From assembly GCF_000196875.2 (NCBI RefSeq), contig NC_014532.2, positions 496,001 through 560,000 on the forward strand: a stretch of DNA of 64,000 nt. The letters are read 5' to 3'. Shown in pieces: positions 1 to 8,078 of this stretch. The translations under genes and the position numbers were made by a program. Position 1 is the stretch's first letter. Every line of letters starts with the position of its first letter. Source of the DNA: Halomonas elongata DSM 2581. Its GTDB lineage: Bacteria > Pseudomonadota > Gammaproteobacteria > Pseudomonadales > Halomonadaceae. The notes below the pieces were generated by a model. The model made no database searches and was not told the DNA's origin. It saw only the letters and a program-made list of their open reading frames with translations.

Positions 1-515
1 GCCCGGGCGAGCGCGGCGTGCACCCGCCCGGTCTTGAGACGCCGCGTCGCGATCCCCGCCACCACGAGTTCGTGGGCGGCTCGCAAGGCTGGCGGTAAAG
101 GGGCGGTATCGATGTCGGCGAGGATGGCGTCGGCCTCGTCGAGACGACCGCGCAGCAGAAGGTGGCGGGCCTCGAGATGGCGGGCATGCGAAGCGTTCAC
201 GAGGTCGCCGTGTGTCTCCAGGGTGTCGCGGGCGCCGCCGAGGGCCCTGGCGGACCAGCCGAGGTCACGCGAGACTAGCGCGATCTCGGCTTCGGCGACG
301 ATGCATCGTGCACGGGCCGCCGCTTCCTTCGAGCCGAACGCTCGCGCGGCATCGCGCAGGCGCTCCCGGCCTAGCGAGAGATCGCCGAGCCGCGCCAGGG
401 CGATGCCTCTCAGGGCGAGGGCTGGCGCATCCTCGCGCAGGGCAATCCGATTCAGCGCACCGAGCGGGTCGCCCGCCGCGAGTGCGCGCCCCGCGGCTTC
501 GATCAGTGCATCCAT
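1..515 (-). CDS. Helical (TPR-like) protein of unknown function, 3' end outside the window
   Basis: An open minus-strand frame of 171 codons starts at the ATG at 515 and runs off the left edge without a stop, so the C-terminus is missing. The translation (starts MDALIEAAGRALAAGD) is a series of Ala/Leu/Arg-rich amphipathic helices of the kind found in TPR-like repeats, with no transmembrane segment or signal peptide. It is divergent from the DUF899 gene at 635. I do not recognise a specific family. A TPR-containing regulator is one possibility, but no DNA-binding domain is visible in the part present. Open frames on the plus strand here are probably shadows, because their translations are Arg/Ser-rich with little secondary-structure character. 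Confidence 0.55.
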   Translation of the reverse strand, partial: MDALIEAAGRALAAGDPLGALNRIALREDAPALALRGIALARLGDLSLGRERLRDAARAFGSKEAAARARCIVAEAEIALVSRDLGWSARALGGARDTLETHGDLVNASHARHLEARHLLLRGRLDEADAILADIDTAPLPPALRAAHELVVAGIATRRLKTGRVHAALAR

Positions 516-634
516 CCAAATGTCGCCATCATTGTTACTCCCGGTCCTGGCGTGTCTGCACTAAATATATCCCATGGCCCGACACCAACGGGCCACATCG
601 GATCCATGCATGAACCCGAAGGGAGAATGCCGAA

Positions 635-1414
635 ATGGTGGAACACAGAACGGCGACACGCGAAGAATGGCTGGCGGAGCGGCTCGAACTGCTGCAGGCA
701 GAGAAGGAACTGACACGGCGCAGTGATGAATTGGCGCAGCGGCGCCAGGCGCTGCCGTGGGTGAGAATCGACAAGTCGTATCGTTTCGAGACCGAGGCAG
801 GAGATGCCTCGCTGAAGGATCTTTTCCAGGGGCGCTCGCAACTGATCGTCTATCATTTCATGTTCGGCCCGGACTACGAGGCGGGCTGCCCGTCATGTTC
901 GATGATCGCGGATGGCTTCAACGGCTTCGTGACGCACCTGGCCCATCATGATGTCACCCTGATGGCGGTGTCGCGGGCGCCGCTGGCAACCCTGCAGGCC
1001 TACAAGCAGCGCATGGGCTGGTCCTTTCCCTGGGCCTCGTCGCCCGATGGTGACTTCAATTTCGATTTCAGCGTCTGGTTCACCGAGCAACAGCAACGTG
1101 ACGGGGACATCGAGTACAACTATCAGCGCGAGCCCGTGTTCGCATGGCGGGCCGGGAAGGCAGGTGGCGGCGAGGCGCCGGAGTCACAGTTTGCGGCCAT
1201 GTGTGGTACCGATACGGCCACCTATCAGCGCGACCGGCCGGGGATGAGCACCTTTGTCCTGGAGGACGGCGCCGTCTACCACTGTTATTCCACGTATTCG
1301 CGCGGATTGGATGGGCTGTGGGGCTCCTACCAGTGGCTCGATCGGGCGCCCCTGGGGCGTAACGAGTCCGGAGGAATCTGGTGGCGGCGCCACGACGAGT
1401 ACGGCGAGTCGTGA
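635..1414 (+). CDS. DUF899 family thioredoxin-like protein
   Basis: The 259-residue product matches the DUF899 pattern: a helical start, then a thioredoxin-like fold containing the segment YHFMFGPDYEAGCPSCSMIA with a CPSC dithiol near residues 88-91, and a C-terminal part with FVLEDGAVYHCYSTYSRG and a GxYQWLDRAP motif. The family is predicted to be peroxiredoxin/thioredoxin-like; its biochemical role is not firmly established. The start follows a GAGAATG-like stretch after AAGGGAG, a reasonable ribosome binding site. It stands alone, divergent from the helical protein at the left edge. Confidence 0.85.
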   Translation: MVEHRTATREEWLAERLELLQAEKELTRRSDELAQRRQALPWVRIDKSYRFETEAGDASLKDLFQGRSQLIVYHFMFGPDYEAGCPSCSMIADGFNGFVTHLAHHDVTLMAVSRAPLATLQAYKQRMGWSFPWASSPDGDFNFDFSVWFTEQQQRDGDIEYNYQREPVFAWRAGKAGGGEAPESQFAAMCGTDTATYQRDRPGMSTFVLEDGAVYHCYSTYSRGLDGLWGSYQWLDRAPLGRNESGGIWWRRHDEYGES

Positions 1415-1550
1415 GTCACGAACATGTTATCTGGTCCGTTGCATGGCTCGTCGCACAGCTCGGTCTGTCGAAACGAGGCTTCTCCGCGCGACTATCCTGA
1501 GGCAGCGCCTCTGGCTGTCGCCATTCTCAACCCCGCGGAGAAGAGGAATC

Positions 1551-1961
1551 ATGACCAGGATGATTTTCGTGAATCTGCCCGTTACCGACCTCGGCGCCTC
1601 GATGGCGTTCTATCAGGCCCTCGGTTTCGAGAATAACCCGACGTTCACCGATGAAACGGCGGCCTGCATGGTCTGGAGCGAGACGATCAGCGTCATGCTG
1701 CTCACCCACGACAAGTGGCGGACCTTCACCAGCCGTCCGATACCGCCGGCCACCTCCAGTGAGGTGATGCTCGCCATCTCATGCGAGAGTCGGGAAGCCG
1801 TCGATGACATGAACGAGGCGGCCGCCGCCAATGGCGGCACGGCGGACATCAATCCTCTTCAGGATCTCGGCTTCATGTATAACCGCAACCTCGCGGATCC
1901 GGATGGACACGTCTGGGAGGCGATGTGGATGGACATGGCGGCGATGCCGACCGACACCTGA
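1551..1961 (+). CDS. VOC family protein (glyoxalase/bleomycin-resistance fold)
   Basis: The 136-residue product begins MTRMIFVNLPVTDLGASMAFY, a typical first beta-strand and helix of the vicinal-oxygen-chelate fold, and ends with DPDGHVWEAMWMD, the usual metal-ligand strand of such proteins. I chose the ATG at 1551 because it follows GAAGAGGAATC and gives the normal family length; the frame is open further upstream. Single VOC proteins of this subtype are usually annotated as glyoxalase or extradiol-dioxygenase-like, and the substrate cannot be read from sequence. Confidence 0.85.
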   Translation: MTRMIFVNLPVTDLGASMAFYQALGFENNPTFTDETAACMVWSETISVMLLTHDKWRTFTSRPIPPATSSEVMLAISCESREAVDDMNEAAAANGGTADINPLQDLGFMYNRNLADPDGHVWEAMWMDMAAMPTDT

Positions 1962-1997
1962 GCCCGTAGGGGCCGGTCGACCGAGTAGGGTGCCCGG

Positions 1998-2411
1998 TCA
2001 GGGCTTGATCTTGCCTCGCAGGGCCTTGGTCTTGCCTTTCTGAACCTTCTTGTCGACCCGGCGGCGTTGGGAGCCCCGGGTCGGCCGGGTTGCCTTGCGG
2101 GTCTTGCGTTGTTGAACGGCGCCCTGGATCAGTTCGCGCAGCCGTCCCAGGGCATCTTCCTTGTTAAGCTCCAGCGTACGGTGATTCTGGGCCTTGATGA
2201 TGATGACCCCTTCCTTGCTGATGCGCCGATCCGACAGCGCCATCAGGCGTTCCTTGTAGAAGGGAGGCAGGCTCGAGCCGGGTATGTCGAAGCGCAGGTG
2301 CACCGCCGAGGCGACCTTGTTGACGTTCTGCCCACCCGCGCCCTGGGCGCGAATCTGGGTGATTTCGATCTCCTGATCGGTCAGTTCCACGGTATTGGAA
2401 ATACGCAGCAT
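1998..2411 (-). CDS. arfB: Alternative ribosome-rescue factor / peptidyl-tRNA hydrolase ArfB
   Basis: The 137-residue product has the catalytic GGQ motif of class I release factors at residues 26-28 (within RAQGAGGQNVNK) and a very basic C-terminal tail (KATRPTRG...KKVQKGKTKALRGKIKP) that in ArfB (YaeJ) enters the mRNA channel of a stalled ribosome. It lacks a codon-recognition domain, as expected. ArfB hydrolyses peptidyl-tRNA on non-stop ribosomes. I took the ATG at 2411, which starts MLRISNTVELTD as in family members. The frame extends upstream without homology-like sequence. It lies 19 bp after the DUF3820 gene, so the two are probably co-transcribed. Confidence 0.93.
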   Translation of the reverse strand: MLRISNTVELTDQEIEITQIRAQGAGGQNVNKVASAVHLRFDIPGSSLPPFYKERLMALSDRRISKEGVIIIKAQNHRTLELNKEDALGRLRELIQGAVQQRKTRKATRPTRGSQRRRVDKKVQKGKTKALRGKIKP

Positions 2412-2430
2412 AGGCTCCCCGGGTCCGGGA

Positions 2431-2658
2431 TCACGCCTGCGACGTGGATCGCAGTGGGTCGAGCAACCCGCCCAGACCGTTATGGTCGATTTCATGCATC
2501 AGGTGCAGCAGCCGGCCGATCTCGCCGCTCGGAAAGCCCTCCCTGGCGAACCAGTTGAGGTAAGGGCCGGGAAGGTCGGCGATCAGGGTCCCTTCGTACT
2601 TGCCGAAAGGCATCCGCAGGCTTACCAGTCGTTCCAGATCTTCGGGATTCACGGGCAT
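2431..2658 (-). CDS. DUF3820 family small protein
   Basis: The 75-residue product has the characteristic MPFGKYEG followed by LPGPYLNWFAREGFP, the signature of DUF3820 proteins (also named putative quorum-sensing-regulated virulence factor after a Pseudomonas structure). The function is unknown; the same MPFGKYKG-type motif occurs in nuclease-associated domains. It precedes arfB on the same strand with a short gap, a likely two-gene transcript. Confidence 0.85.
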   Translation of the reverse strand: MPVNPEDLERLVSLRMPFGKYEGTLIADLPGPYLNWFAREGFPSGEIGRLLHLMHEIDHNGLGGLLDPLRSTSQA

Positions 2659-2684
2659 GCTCCTGTCATGACGAGGGTCGTATC

Positions 2685-3608
2685 TTACGGCAATGGCCGG
2701 TGTTCAGGGAAATGGCCGGTATCCATGGCCCGGTGTGGTGTCGAGGCCTCGCCGAGCCAGGTCTCGAAGGCGTGCATGGCCGGTGTGACGGGGCGCGACT
2801 TCAAGCGCGTCAGCCAGTAGCCGCCCATGGAAGTGTGCAGGTCGAAGGGCTGGCGGATGGCGCCGCTGGCCAGTTGTCGAGTGAACATCCGGGGCGGGCA
2901 GAGCGCCACCCCGGCCCCCTGCAGGGCGGCGTCCATCATTGCCAGCGAGGAATCGAAGACGATGCCCTGGGCGAGAGGTGGTGTGGCATGCACGCCGGCG
3001 GCTTCGAACCAGCTTGTCCATTCGTGCTCGCGATAGGAACGCAGCAGGGTGTGATGCATCAAGTCGCTCGGCTCGTGCAGCGATTCGGCGATGCGCGGGA
3101 TGCACAGGGGCGAAAGCGGTGCCTCGAAGAGCGGCATCGCCTCGGTGCCATGCCAGCCGCCATCGCCGAAGCGTACCGCATAATCCAGCCCTTCGGCGGC
3201 GATGTCGGCTCGATTGTTGTGGGTCGACAGGCGTATCTCGATGAGTGGATGGCGCGCTTGAAAGTCCGGCAGGTGGGGCAAGAGCCAGCCCACGGCGAAG
3301 GTTCCCACCGCGCCGACCATCAGGATGTCGCGGACCCGCCCCGTCTCCAGGCGTTCCAGCATCTCGGCCATGCGATCGAAGGAATCCTGCATGACGGGCA
3401 GCAGAGCCTCACCTTCCGGCGTGATCAGCAGCCCCCGTGGCAGGCGCTTGAACAGTGCCACGTCGAGTCTGCTCTCGAGCAGCTTGACCTGATGGCTGAC
3501 GGCCGCCTGGGTGACGTTCAGTTCGTTGGCTGCCTGAGTGAAGCTTGCATGTCGCGCAGCGGCCTCGAAGGCACGCAGGGCATTGAGGGGGAGATGGGGT
3601 CTGGCCAT
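2685..3608 (-). CDS. ampR: LysR-family regulator of the AmpR/GcvA type
   Basis: The 307-residue protein has an N-terminal winged helix-turn-helix (PLNALRAFEAAARHASFTQAANELNVTQAAVSHQVKLLE, residues 6-44), where the wording is typical of AmpR/GcvA, and a substrate-binding domain from about residue 92. It is transcribed divergently from the class A beta-lactamase gene at 3798, the classic ampR-bla arrangement, so it most likely controls that gene in response to cell-wall fragments. The functional assignment rests on context; some LysR regulators of this subgroup control other genes. Confidence 0.85.
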   Translation of the reverse strand: MARPHLPLNALRAFEAAARHASFTQAANELNVTQAAVSHQVKLLESRLDVALFKRLPRGLLITPEGEALLPVMQDSFDRMAEMLERLETGRVRDILMVGAVGTFAVGWLLPHLPDFQARHPLIEIRLSTHNNRADIAAEGLDYAVRFGDGGWHGTEAMPLFEAPLSPLCIPRIAESLHEPSDLMHHTLLRSYREHEWTSWFEAAGVHATPPLAQGIVFDSSLAMMDAALQGAGVALCPPRMFTRQLASGAIRQPFDLHTSMGGYWLTRLKSRPVTPAMHAFETWLGEASTPHRAMDTGHFPEHRPLP

Positions 3609-3797
3609 GACAAGCCCTAACTCAGCTTATGTGTGAGGCAAAATATCATGGTTTGTGGTGCGAATGGCCGCTATATAGGCTTGATCTCCGATGATGTCGT
3701 GAAAGCGTCGGACGGTCGGACATGGTGTGACCGAACGTGGTTTGATCATGCCCGCTCGCCGTTTACCCGAAATGGTGGATTGCATAAGGAGAGTGTC
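3609..3797. promoter_or_regulatory. Divergent ampR-bla control region
   Basis: These 189 bp separate the start codons of the divergent LysR and beta-lactamase genes and must hold both promoters and the regulator's site. A TATATA stretch near 3672-3677 is a possible -10 element for the beta-lactamase direction, and AAGGAG at 3786-3791 is its ribosome binding site, 6 bases before GTG. I could not identify the regulator box with certainty. Confidence 0.4.
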
Positions 3798-4700
3798 GTG
3801 TCGATATCCCTGACCCGTCGTGGGTTCACTGCCCTGTTGGGCTCCCTGGCCGTGGCGGGAGCCATGTTCACCCCGATGATCACCCTGGCCGATACCGAGG
3901 GTGCTGGCCTGGAGGCCGAGCTGGCATCGCTGGAGCAGCGCCTCGATGCCCGCCTCGGCGTCGCGGTGACCGATACCGGCAGTGGCCGGCATTGGGGCCA
4001 TCGCGAGGACGAACGTTTCCCCATGGCCAGTACCTTCAAGGTCCTGGCCTGCGCCGCCTTGCTGGACCGCGTGGATGCCGGCCAGGAAGAACTGCAGCGC
4101 CGCGTGATCTACGAGCAGGATGATCTGGTGACCTATTCGCCGGTCACCAAGGAACATGTCGGGGAACCCGGCATGACGCTGGGTTCGCTCTGCGAAGCCG
4201 CCATGGGCTACAGCGACAACAGCGCAGCCAACATGGTGCTGAAGGCGATCGGTGGCCCCAGCGCGGTGACCGATTTCACACGCTCGCTGGGCGATGACAT
4301 GACGCGTCTCGACCGTTGGGAAACCAAGCTCAACGAGGCCATTCCCGGCGATCCGCGCGACACCACCACGCCGGCGGCGATGGCGGCCGACCTGCAGGCG
4401 CTGTTCCTCGGCGACCGACTCTCGGAAGAGTCCCGGGAGCGACTCACCGACTGGTTCCTCGGCAACCGGACGGGCGATGCCCGCCTGCGCGCCGGCCTAC
4501 CCGACGACTGGCGGATCGGCGACCGGACCGGTAGTGGCGCACACGGCTCGACGAACAACGTGGCAGTGGCCTGGCCATCGGACGGCGAACCGGTGATCAT
4601 CAGCGCCTACCTCACCGAGTTCGAAGGCGACATGGACCAGCGCAACGCTGCCATTGCCGAGGTCGGGAAGCTCGTGGCAAGGGCCTTGCAGCAACGCTGA
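3798..4700 (+). CDS. bla: Class A beta-lactamase, Tat-exported, RTG (carbenicillinase-like) subtype
   Basis: The 300-residue protein has all class A motifs: S78-T-F-K81 (active-site serine and lysine), S139-D140-N141, E175-T-K-L-N179 (general base Glu of the omega loop), and R243-T-G245 in place of the usual KTG. Arginine at that position is characteristic of the CARB/PSE/RTG group. The N-terminus SLTRRGFTALLGSLAVAGA is a twin-arginine signal, so export is probably folded via Tat. I chose the GTG at 3798 because AAGGAG lies 6 bases upstream and it places the RR motif near the start. The gene is divergent from the AmpR-type regulator, suggesting inducible expression. Expected role: hydrolysis of penicillins in the periplasm. 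Confidence 0.93.
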   Translation: MSISLTRRGFTALLGSLAVAGAMFTPMITLADTEGAGLEAELASLEQRLDARLGVAVTDTGSGRHWGHREDERFPMASTFKVLACAALLDRVDAGQEELQRRVIYEQDDLVTYSPVTKEHVGEPGMTLGSLCEAAMGYSDNSAANMVLKAIGGPSAVTDFTRSLGDDMTRLDRWETKLNEAIPGDPRDTTTPAAMAADLQALFLGDRLSEESRERLTDWFLGNRTGDARLRAGLPDDWRIGDRTGSGAHGSTNNVAVAWPSDGEPVIISAYLTEFEGDMDQRNAAIAEVGKLVARALQQR

Positions 4701-4726
4701 ACAGCCATGGTTGCTGCACTCGTGTC

Positions 4727-4757
4727 GGGCCGGCCTTGAATCTTTCGCGGCCGGCCC
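4727..4757 (+). terminator. GC-rich hairpin after the beta-lactamase gene
   Basis: Perfect 9-bp arms GGGCCGGCC / GGCCGGCCC flank a 13-base loop, 26 bases after the bla stop. No clear T-run follows, so termination is likely but not proven; the stem also sits just ahead of the next gene. Confidence 0.45.
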
Positions 4758-4793
4758 ACATGCAAGGGAGACAATCCCACGCGAGGAGGCAGC

Positions 4794-5426
4794 ATGACGA
4801 CACTGGTGATCGGCGCCAACGGACAGATCGGGCGCCAGTTCTGCGAGCTGGCCAAAGCGGCGGGCGAGCCCATCAAGGCGATGGTGCGAAGCGAAGAGCA
4901 GCGTGCCTGGTTCGAAGAGCGTGGCATCGATACCGTGGTGGCCGACTTGGAAGGCGAGCTGCGCCACGCCTTCGAGGGCTGCGACCAGGTACTCTTCACG
5001 GCGGGCTCCGGGCCGCATACCGGGCCCGACAAGACGCTGATGATCGATCTCTACGGGGCAATCCGCGCCGCCGACCTGGCGAGCGAACTGGGGCTGTCAC
5101 GCTATCTGATGGTCAGCGCCATGCGCGCCGAGGACCCGCTGAGCGCTCCCGAGAAGCTGCGCCCCTACACGGCGGCCAAGTTCGCTGCCGATGCGCACCT
5201 TCGCCACTCGCGAGTGCCGCATGTCATCCTCAAGCCCGGCCGACTGACCGATGAGGCCGCCACTCGCAAGGTCGCTACCTCACTCGAGGAAACCGGCGGC
5301 GAGAACACCGTCTCCCGGGCCAATGTGGCGCATGCGCTGTTGCATCTGGTCCAGGCTCGCACGCTGGTCGATTGTGAATTCGACCTGCTCGACGGCGAAC
5401 GCGAGATCGCCGAGGCGCTGTCGTGA
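4794..5426 (+). CDS. Atypical SDR / NAD(P)-binding protein (YwnB-like)
   Basis: The 210-residue protein starts MTTLVIGANGQIGRQF, a GxxGxxG dinucleotide-binding motif, and continues with a Rossmann fold including YLMVSAMRA, YTAAKFAAD and ILKPGRLTDE, as in the NAD(P)H-binding SDR_a5-like (YwnB/YesF) proteins. These are usually single-domain oxidoreductases or NAD(P) sensors of unknown substrate. The start follows GCGAGGAGGCAGC, a strong ribosome binding site. The stop overlaps the next gene's GTG start (GTGA), so translation is coupled. Confidence 0.88.
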   Translation: MTTLVIGANGQIGRQFCELAKAAGEPIKAMVRSEEQRAWFEERGIDTVVADLEGELRHAFEGCDQVLFTAGSGPHTGPDKTLMIDLYGAIRAADLASELGLSRYLMVSAMRAEDPLSAPEKLRPYTAAKFAADAHLRHSRVPHVILKPGRLTDEAATRKVATSLEETGGENTVSRANVAHALLHLVQARTLVDCEFDLLDGEREIAEALS

Positions 5427-5791
5427 GTGGCAACATCACGCCCGGGGCCAGCGACCCGGCACTGGCCGAGAGGGTGCGCCGTGTGCTGGAAACGCTGCCC
5501 GAGTCCGCCTTGCCGATGACCTATCGCCAGCTCGCCGCAACCCTGGGGCTGACGCCGCCGCGCACCATTCAGCGCGTGACGACGGCCCTGGAGGCGTTGA
5601 TGCGTGAGGATGTCCGCCAGGCACGACCGATGATCGCCGCCCTGGTGGTCAGTCAGCGCGGCGGAGAGAGCCTACCGGCGACGGGCTTCTTCGAACTGGC
5701 CGTCGAGCTTGGACGACTGACGGCCGATCCCGCGCGCCAGGTCGACGCCTATCACGAGGAATTTCGTCGCGCCCTGGCGGCTCGCGGCTGA
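5423..5791 (+). CDS. Conserved hypothetical protein with possible winged-helix region
   Basis: The 122-residue product starts at a GTG that overlaps the stop of the SDR gene by 4 bases. The segment ALPMTYRQLAATLGLTPPRTIQRVTTALEALM (residues 29-60) has the spacing of a helix-turn-helix, followed by an acidic helical region. I do not recognise the family. Its coupling to the SDR gene suggests a shared function. It converges with the transporter gene that ends 11 bases away. Confidence 0.7.
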   Translation: MSGNITPGASDPALAERVRRVLETLPESALPMTYRQLAATLGLTPPRTIQRVTTALEALMREDVRQARPMIAALVVSQRGGESLPATGFFELAVELGRLTADPARQVDAYHEEFRRALAARG

Positions 5792-5801
5792 GGGGCGGCG
5801 C

Positions 5802-6581
5802 TCAGCCCGCCCCGCTGATCAGCCCTATCACGCTGACCAGGATCAGCACGCCGCCGAGCACGCGGAAGAAAACGCCGCTGCCGGCGGACAGCATGTAGCG
5901 ATGGGCACGTTCGCCGAGCAGGTGGCCGGCCAGGGCGCAGGGCAGCAGCCACAGTTGGTGGATCAGTTGCAGATCCACGCCGGCGATGACGAACGAGACC
6001 ATCTTGATCGCCACCAGGATGAACCACAGCACGAACAGGGTGTCGCGTAGCTGGTGTTTCGCCACGTGACTGGCGAATACCGAGACGATCAGGGGCGCGC
6101 CGATCAGCGAGGTACCGCTGACGTAGCCGCCCAGCCCCAGCAGTACGCAGTCGACGGCTTTGTTCTGGCTGCGAAATGGCCGGTTCAGCAGGTAACTCGT
6201 GCCGTAGACGAGCACGATCACGAAGATGATGATCGACATGATGTTGCCCGGCAGGGTCAAGAGGCCCACCACGCCGATCAGCTTGGGCACGATCATGATC
6301 TTCAGTGCCCGGAACAGGTAGGCCCAATCGATATTGCCGCCATCTCGCGCCCCGGCATCATCGGCGCGAGCCTGGCGATGGCCGCGCCAGGCGATCCAGC
6401 TCGAGAAGATCAGCAGGTGGATGGCGACGATCGGCAGGAAGACCAGCGGCTCATCGAGCACCAGCAACAGGAAGGGCAGGGCCAGTACCGCGCCACCGAA
6501 GCCCAGGCTCGTCCTGACGAAGCCGCTCCAGGCGAAGATCAAGCCGATGAGTGCGTACTGATACCATTCGAGTTCCGCCAT
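5802..6581 (-). CDS. TauE/SafE family membrane exporter
   Basis: The 259-residue protein is highly hydrophobic, with about eight membrane segments, and contains GFGGAVLALPFLLLV near the N-terminus and GGYVSGTSLIGAPLIV in the second half. These two inverted half-repeats are typical of the TauE/SafE (YfcA-like) family, which exports sulfite, sulfoacetate or other organic anions. It lies 3 bases downstream of the ybaK-like gene on the same strand and is probably co-transcribed. The substrate is unknown. Confidence 0.88.
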   Translation of the reverse strand: MAELEWYQYALIGLIFAWSGFVRTSLGFGGAVLALPFLLLVLDEPLVFLPIVAIHLLIFSSWIAWRGHRQARADDAGARDGGNIDWAYLFRALKIMIVPKLIGVVGLLTLPGNIMSIIIFVIVLVYGTSYLLNRPFRSQNKAVDCVLLGLGGYVSGTSLIGAPLIVSVFASHVAKHQLRDTLFVLWFILVAIKMVSFVIAGVDLQLIHQLWLLPCALAGHLLGERAHRYMLSAGSGVFFRVLGGVLILVSVIGLISGAG

Positions 6582-6584
6582 GGT

Positions 6585-7058
6585 TCAGGCAACTTCCGGT
6601 GTCTTGCACACGTCCACCCACTCGGCGTCGACGAGCTCGGCCAGCCGTGTCGGGGTGAGGCGCACGGCGCTGTTCACTTCGCCAGCGGCGGGCAACACCT
6701 CGTCATAGGCCTTGAGCGAAGCATCGCAGTAGACCGGCAGCGGCGAGGCCAGCCCGAACGGGCAGACACCGCCCACGGGATGCCCGGTCAGTGCCAGCAC
6801 GGTCTCGGCATCGAGCATCTTCGCCTTGCCGGCGAAGGTATCGCGCATCTTGCGATTGTCGAAGCGCGCGTCGCCGCTGGCCACGACCAGTACCTGGCGT
6901 TCGCCGATCCGGAAGGCCAGGGTCTTGGCGATCTGTCCTGGCGCCACCCCATGCGCCTCGGCGGCCAGGGCCACGGTGGCGGTACTGGTCTCGAGCTCGA
7001 GTATCTCGATGTCGGGGGCTTTCTCGGCGAGAAAGGTGCGCACGCTGGCAAGGCTCAT
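6585..7058 (-). CDS. YbaK/EbsC-type aminoacyl-tRNA deacylase
   Basis: The 157-residue product has the YbaK/ProX fold markers: IAKTLAFRIGERQVLVVASGDARFDNRKM with the conserved Lys near residue 44, and the GHPVGGVCPFGLASPLPVYCD loop that lines the active site. Members remove mischarged amino acids from tRNA (Cys or Ala from tRNA-Pro and related reactions). The exact specificity cannot be told from this sequence. It is probably in an operon with the TauE/SafE gene downstream. Confidence 0.9.
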   Translation of the reverse strand: MSLASVRTFLAEKAPDIEILELETSTATVALAAEAHGVAPGQIAKTLAFRIGERQVLVVASGDARFDNRKMRDTFAGKAKMLDAETVLALTGHPVGGVCPFGLASPLPVYCDASLKAYDEVLPAAGEVNSAVRLTPTRLAELVDAEWVDVCKTPEVA

Positions 7059-7128
7059 GGTCGGCTCCCTGATTCATTCACCAAACCACGATCATAGCGA
7101 ATCAGAGAATCCTGTGGAGGCGGGCCGA

Positions 7129-7896
7129 CTATTGTGCGCGGCGCTGCACGTCCTCGAGGAAGGTCTGGATGCGGGCCGCGTTGGTGCCGAGGTCGCTGCG
7201 TCCTATCCGCGAGGCCGAGCGCATGTCGACCCGCACGCCGTCCGGTGTTTCCGTCAGCCGGATCACGATGTCGTCTTCGAAGCCGAACCAGCGCGTGGTG
7301 GCGGTTGCCTCGAGGCGGTGCGACGTGACTTCGGCGATGTGCCAGTCCTGGGCGTCGGCCGCGGCCTCCACGGCGGCCATGACCCGATCCAGGGGCTGGT
7401 CCAGGGTGATGGGCGCAAGGTGTGGATAGGCGATGCGCTGCTGTCGGGCGGTGGGTTCGCCGGGATAGGCGACCGCATTGGGAGCCGCCTGGCGTTCGTC
7501 TGCCAGTGCCTCGAAGGCGGGCGGGGTGGTCACGTCGGTGGTGATGTCGTGAATCGGCGGCACGGTGCGGGCCATGTGCATCATCTGCGCCGGCAGCGCG
7601 ATGGTCGCCGCCACCGCCAGGATCACCAGCATGCCCACCAGCGCCGGTCGCCAGCGACGGCACAACCCGGCCACCATGAAGGTCAGCAGGCCCAGCACGC
7701 CGGCCCCGAGGGCCAGATGCGCCCCCTGGCGCAGCAAGGTGAACGACGTCCCCAGCGACAGCCACTCGAGCCGATAGGCCGGCCCTGCCGCCCCCATCAG
7801 CGCCACCGCGACCACCAGCAGGATGACGCCCAGCCAGCCGAGCACGACGGGCCAGTTGCCGCCTCGGGGGCGTGGCTTGAAGGTCAGGGACGACAT
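7129..7896 (-). CDS. DUF1499 domain membrane protein
   Basis: The 255-residue protein has three predicted membrane segments in its first half and a soluble C-terminal DUF1499 domain (about residues 125-250) with YPHLAPITLDQPLDRVMAAVEAA and FGFEDDIVIRL. Function is unknown; this domain is common in Halomonas and other marine bacteria, often in membrane stress contexts. I set the start at 7896 because GGGAGA lies about 9 bases upstream. Earlier in-frame ATGs lack such a site. Confidence 0.85.
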   Translation of the reverse strand: MSSLTFKPRPRGGNWPVVLGWLGVILLVVAVALMGAAGPAYRLEWLSLGTSFTLLRQGAHLALGAGVLGLLTFMVAGLCRRWRPALVGMLVILAVAATIALPAQMMHMARTVPPIHDITTDVTTPPAFEALADERQAAPNAVAYPGEPTARQQRIAYPHLAPITLDQPLDRVMAAVEAAADAQDWHIAEVTSHRLEATATTRWFGFEDDIVIRLTETPDGVRVDMRSASRIGRSDLGTNAARIQTFLEDVQRRAQ

Positions 7897-8028
7897 AACG
7901 CGCATTCTCCCGATGCAGATGACAAACCCATAGCATAGGCCCCCGACCCCCTCCTTGCCGACCGGGGCCAGGAAATTCATGCCGGGAAGCATGGGCGCCC
8001 ACGCTCCGCGACGCTACGGGAAAGCCTG

Positions 8029-8053
8029 CCCAGGCGCGCATGAAGCGCCTGGG
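8029..8053 (-). terminator. Hairpin downstream of the Trk gene
   Basis: Perfect 9-bp arms CCCAGGCGC / GCGCCTGGG with a 7-base loop lie 26 bases beyond the trk stop codon. On the minus strand it is followed by a modest T stretch, consistent with a terminator between trk and the DUF1499 gene. Confidence 0.5.
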
Positions 8054-8078
8054 TCGTTGCATCATGGTAGCGAGAAGG

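Noticed and set aside
6054..7097. Long plus-strand open frame (347 codons) opposite the TauE/SafE and YbaK genes
   Set aside because: The translation is His/Gln/Asp-rich with no fold-like pattern, while the minus strand encodes two recognisable proteins. It is a GC-rich antisense shadow.
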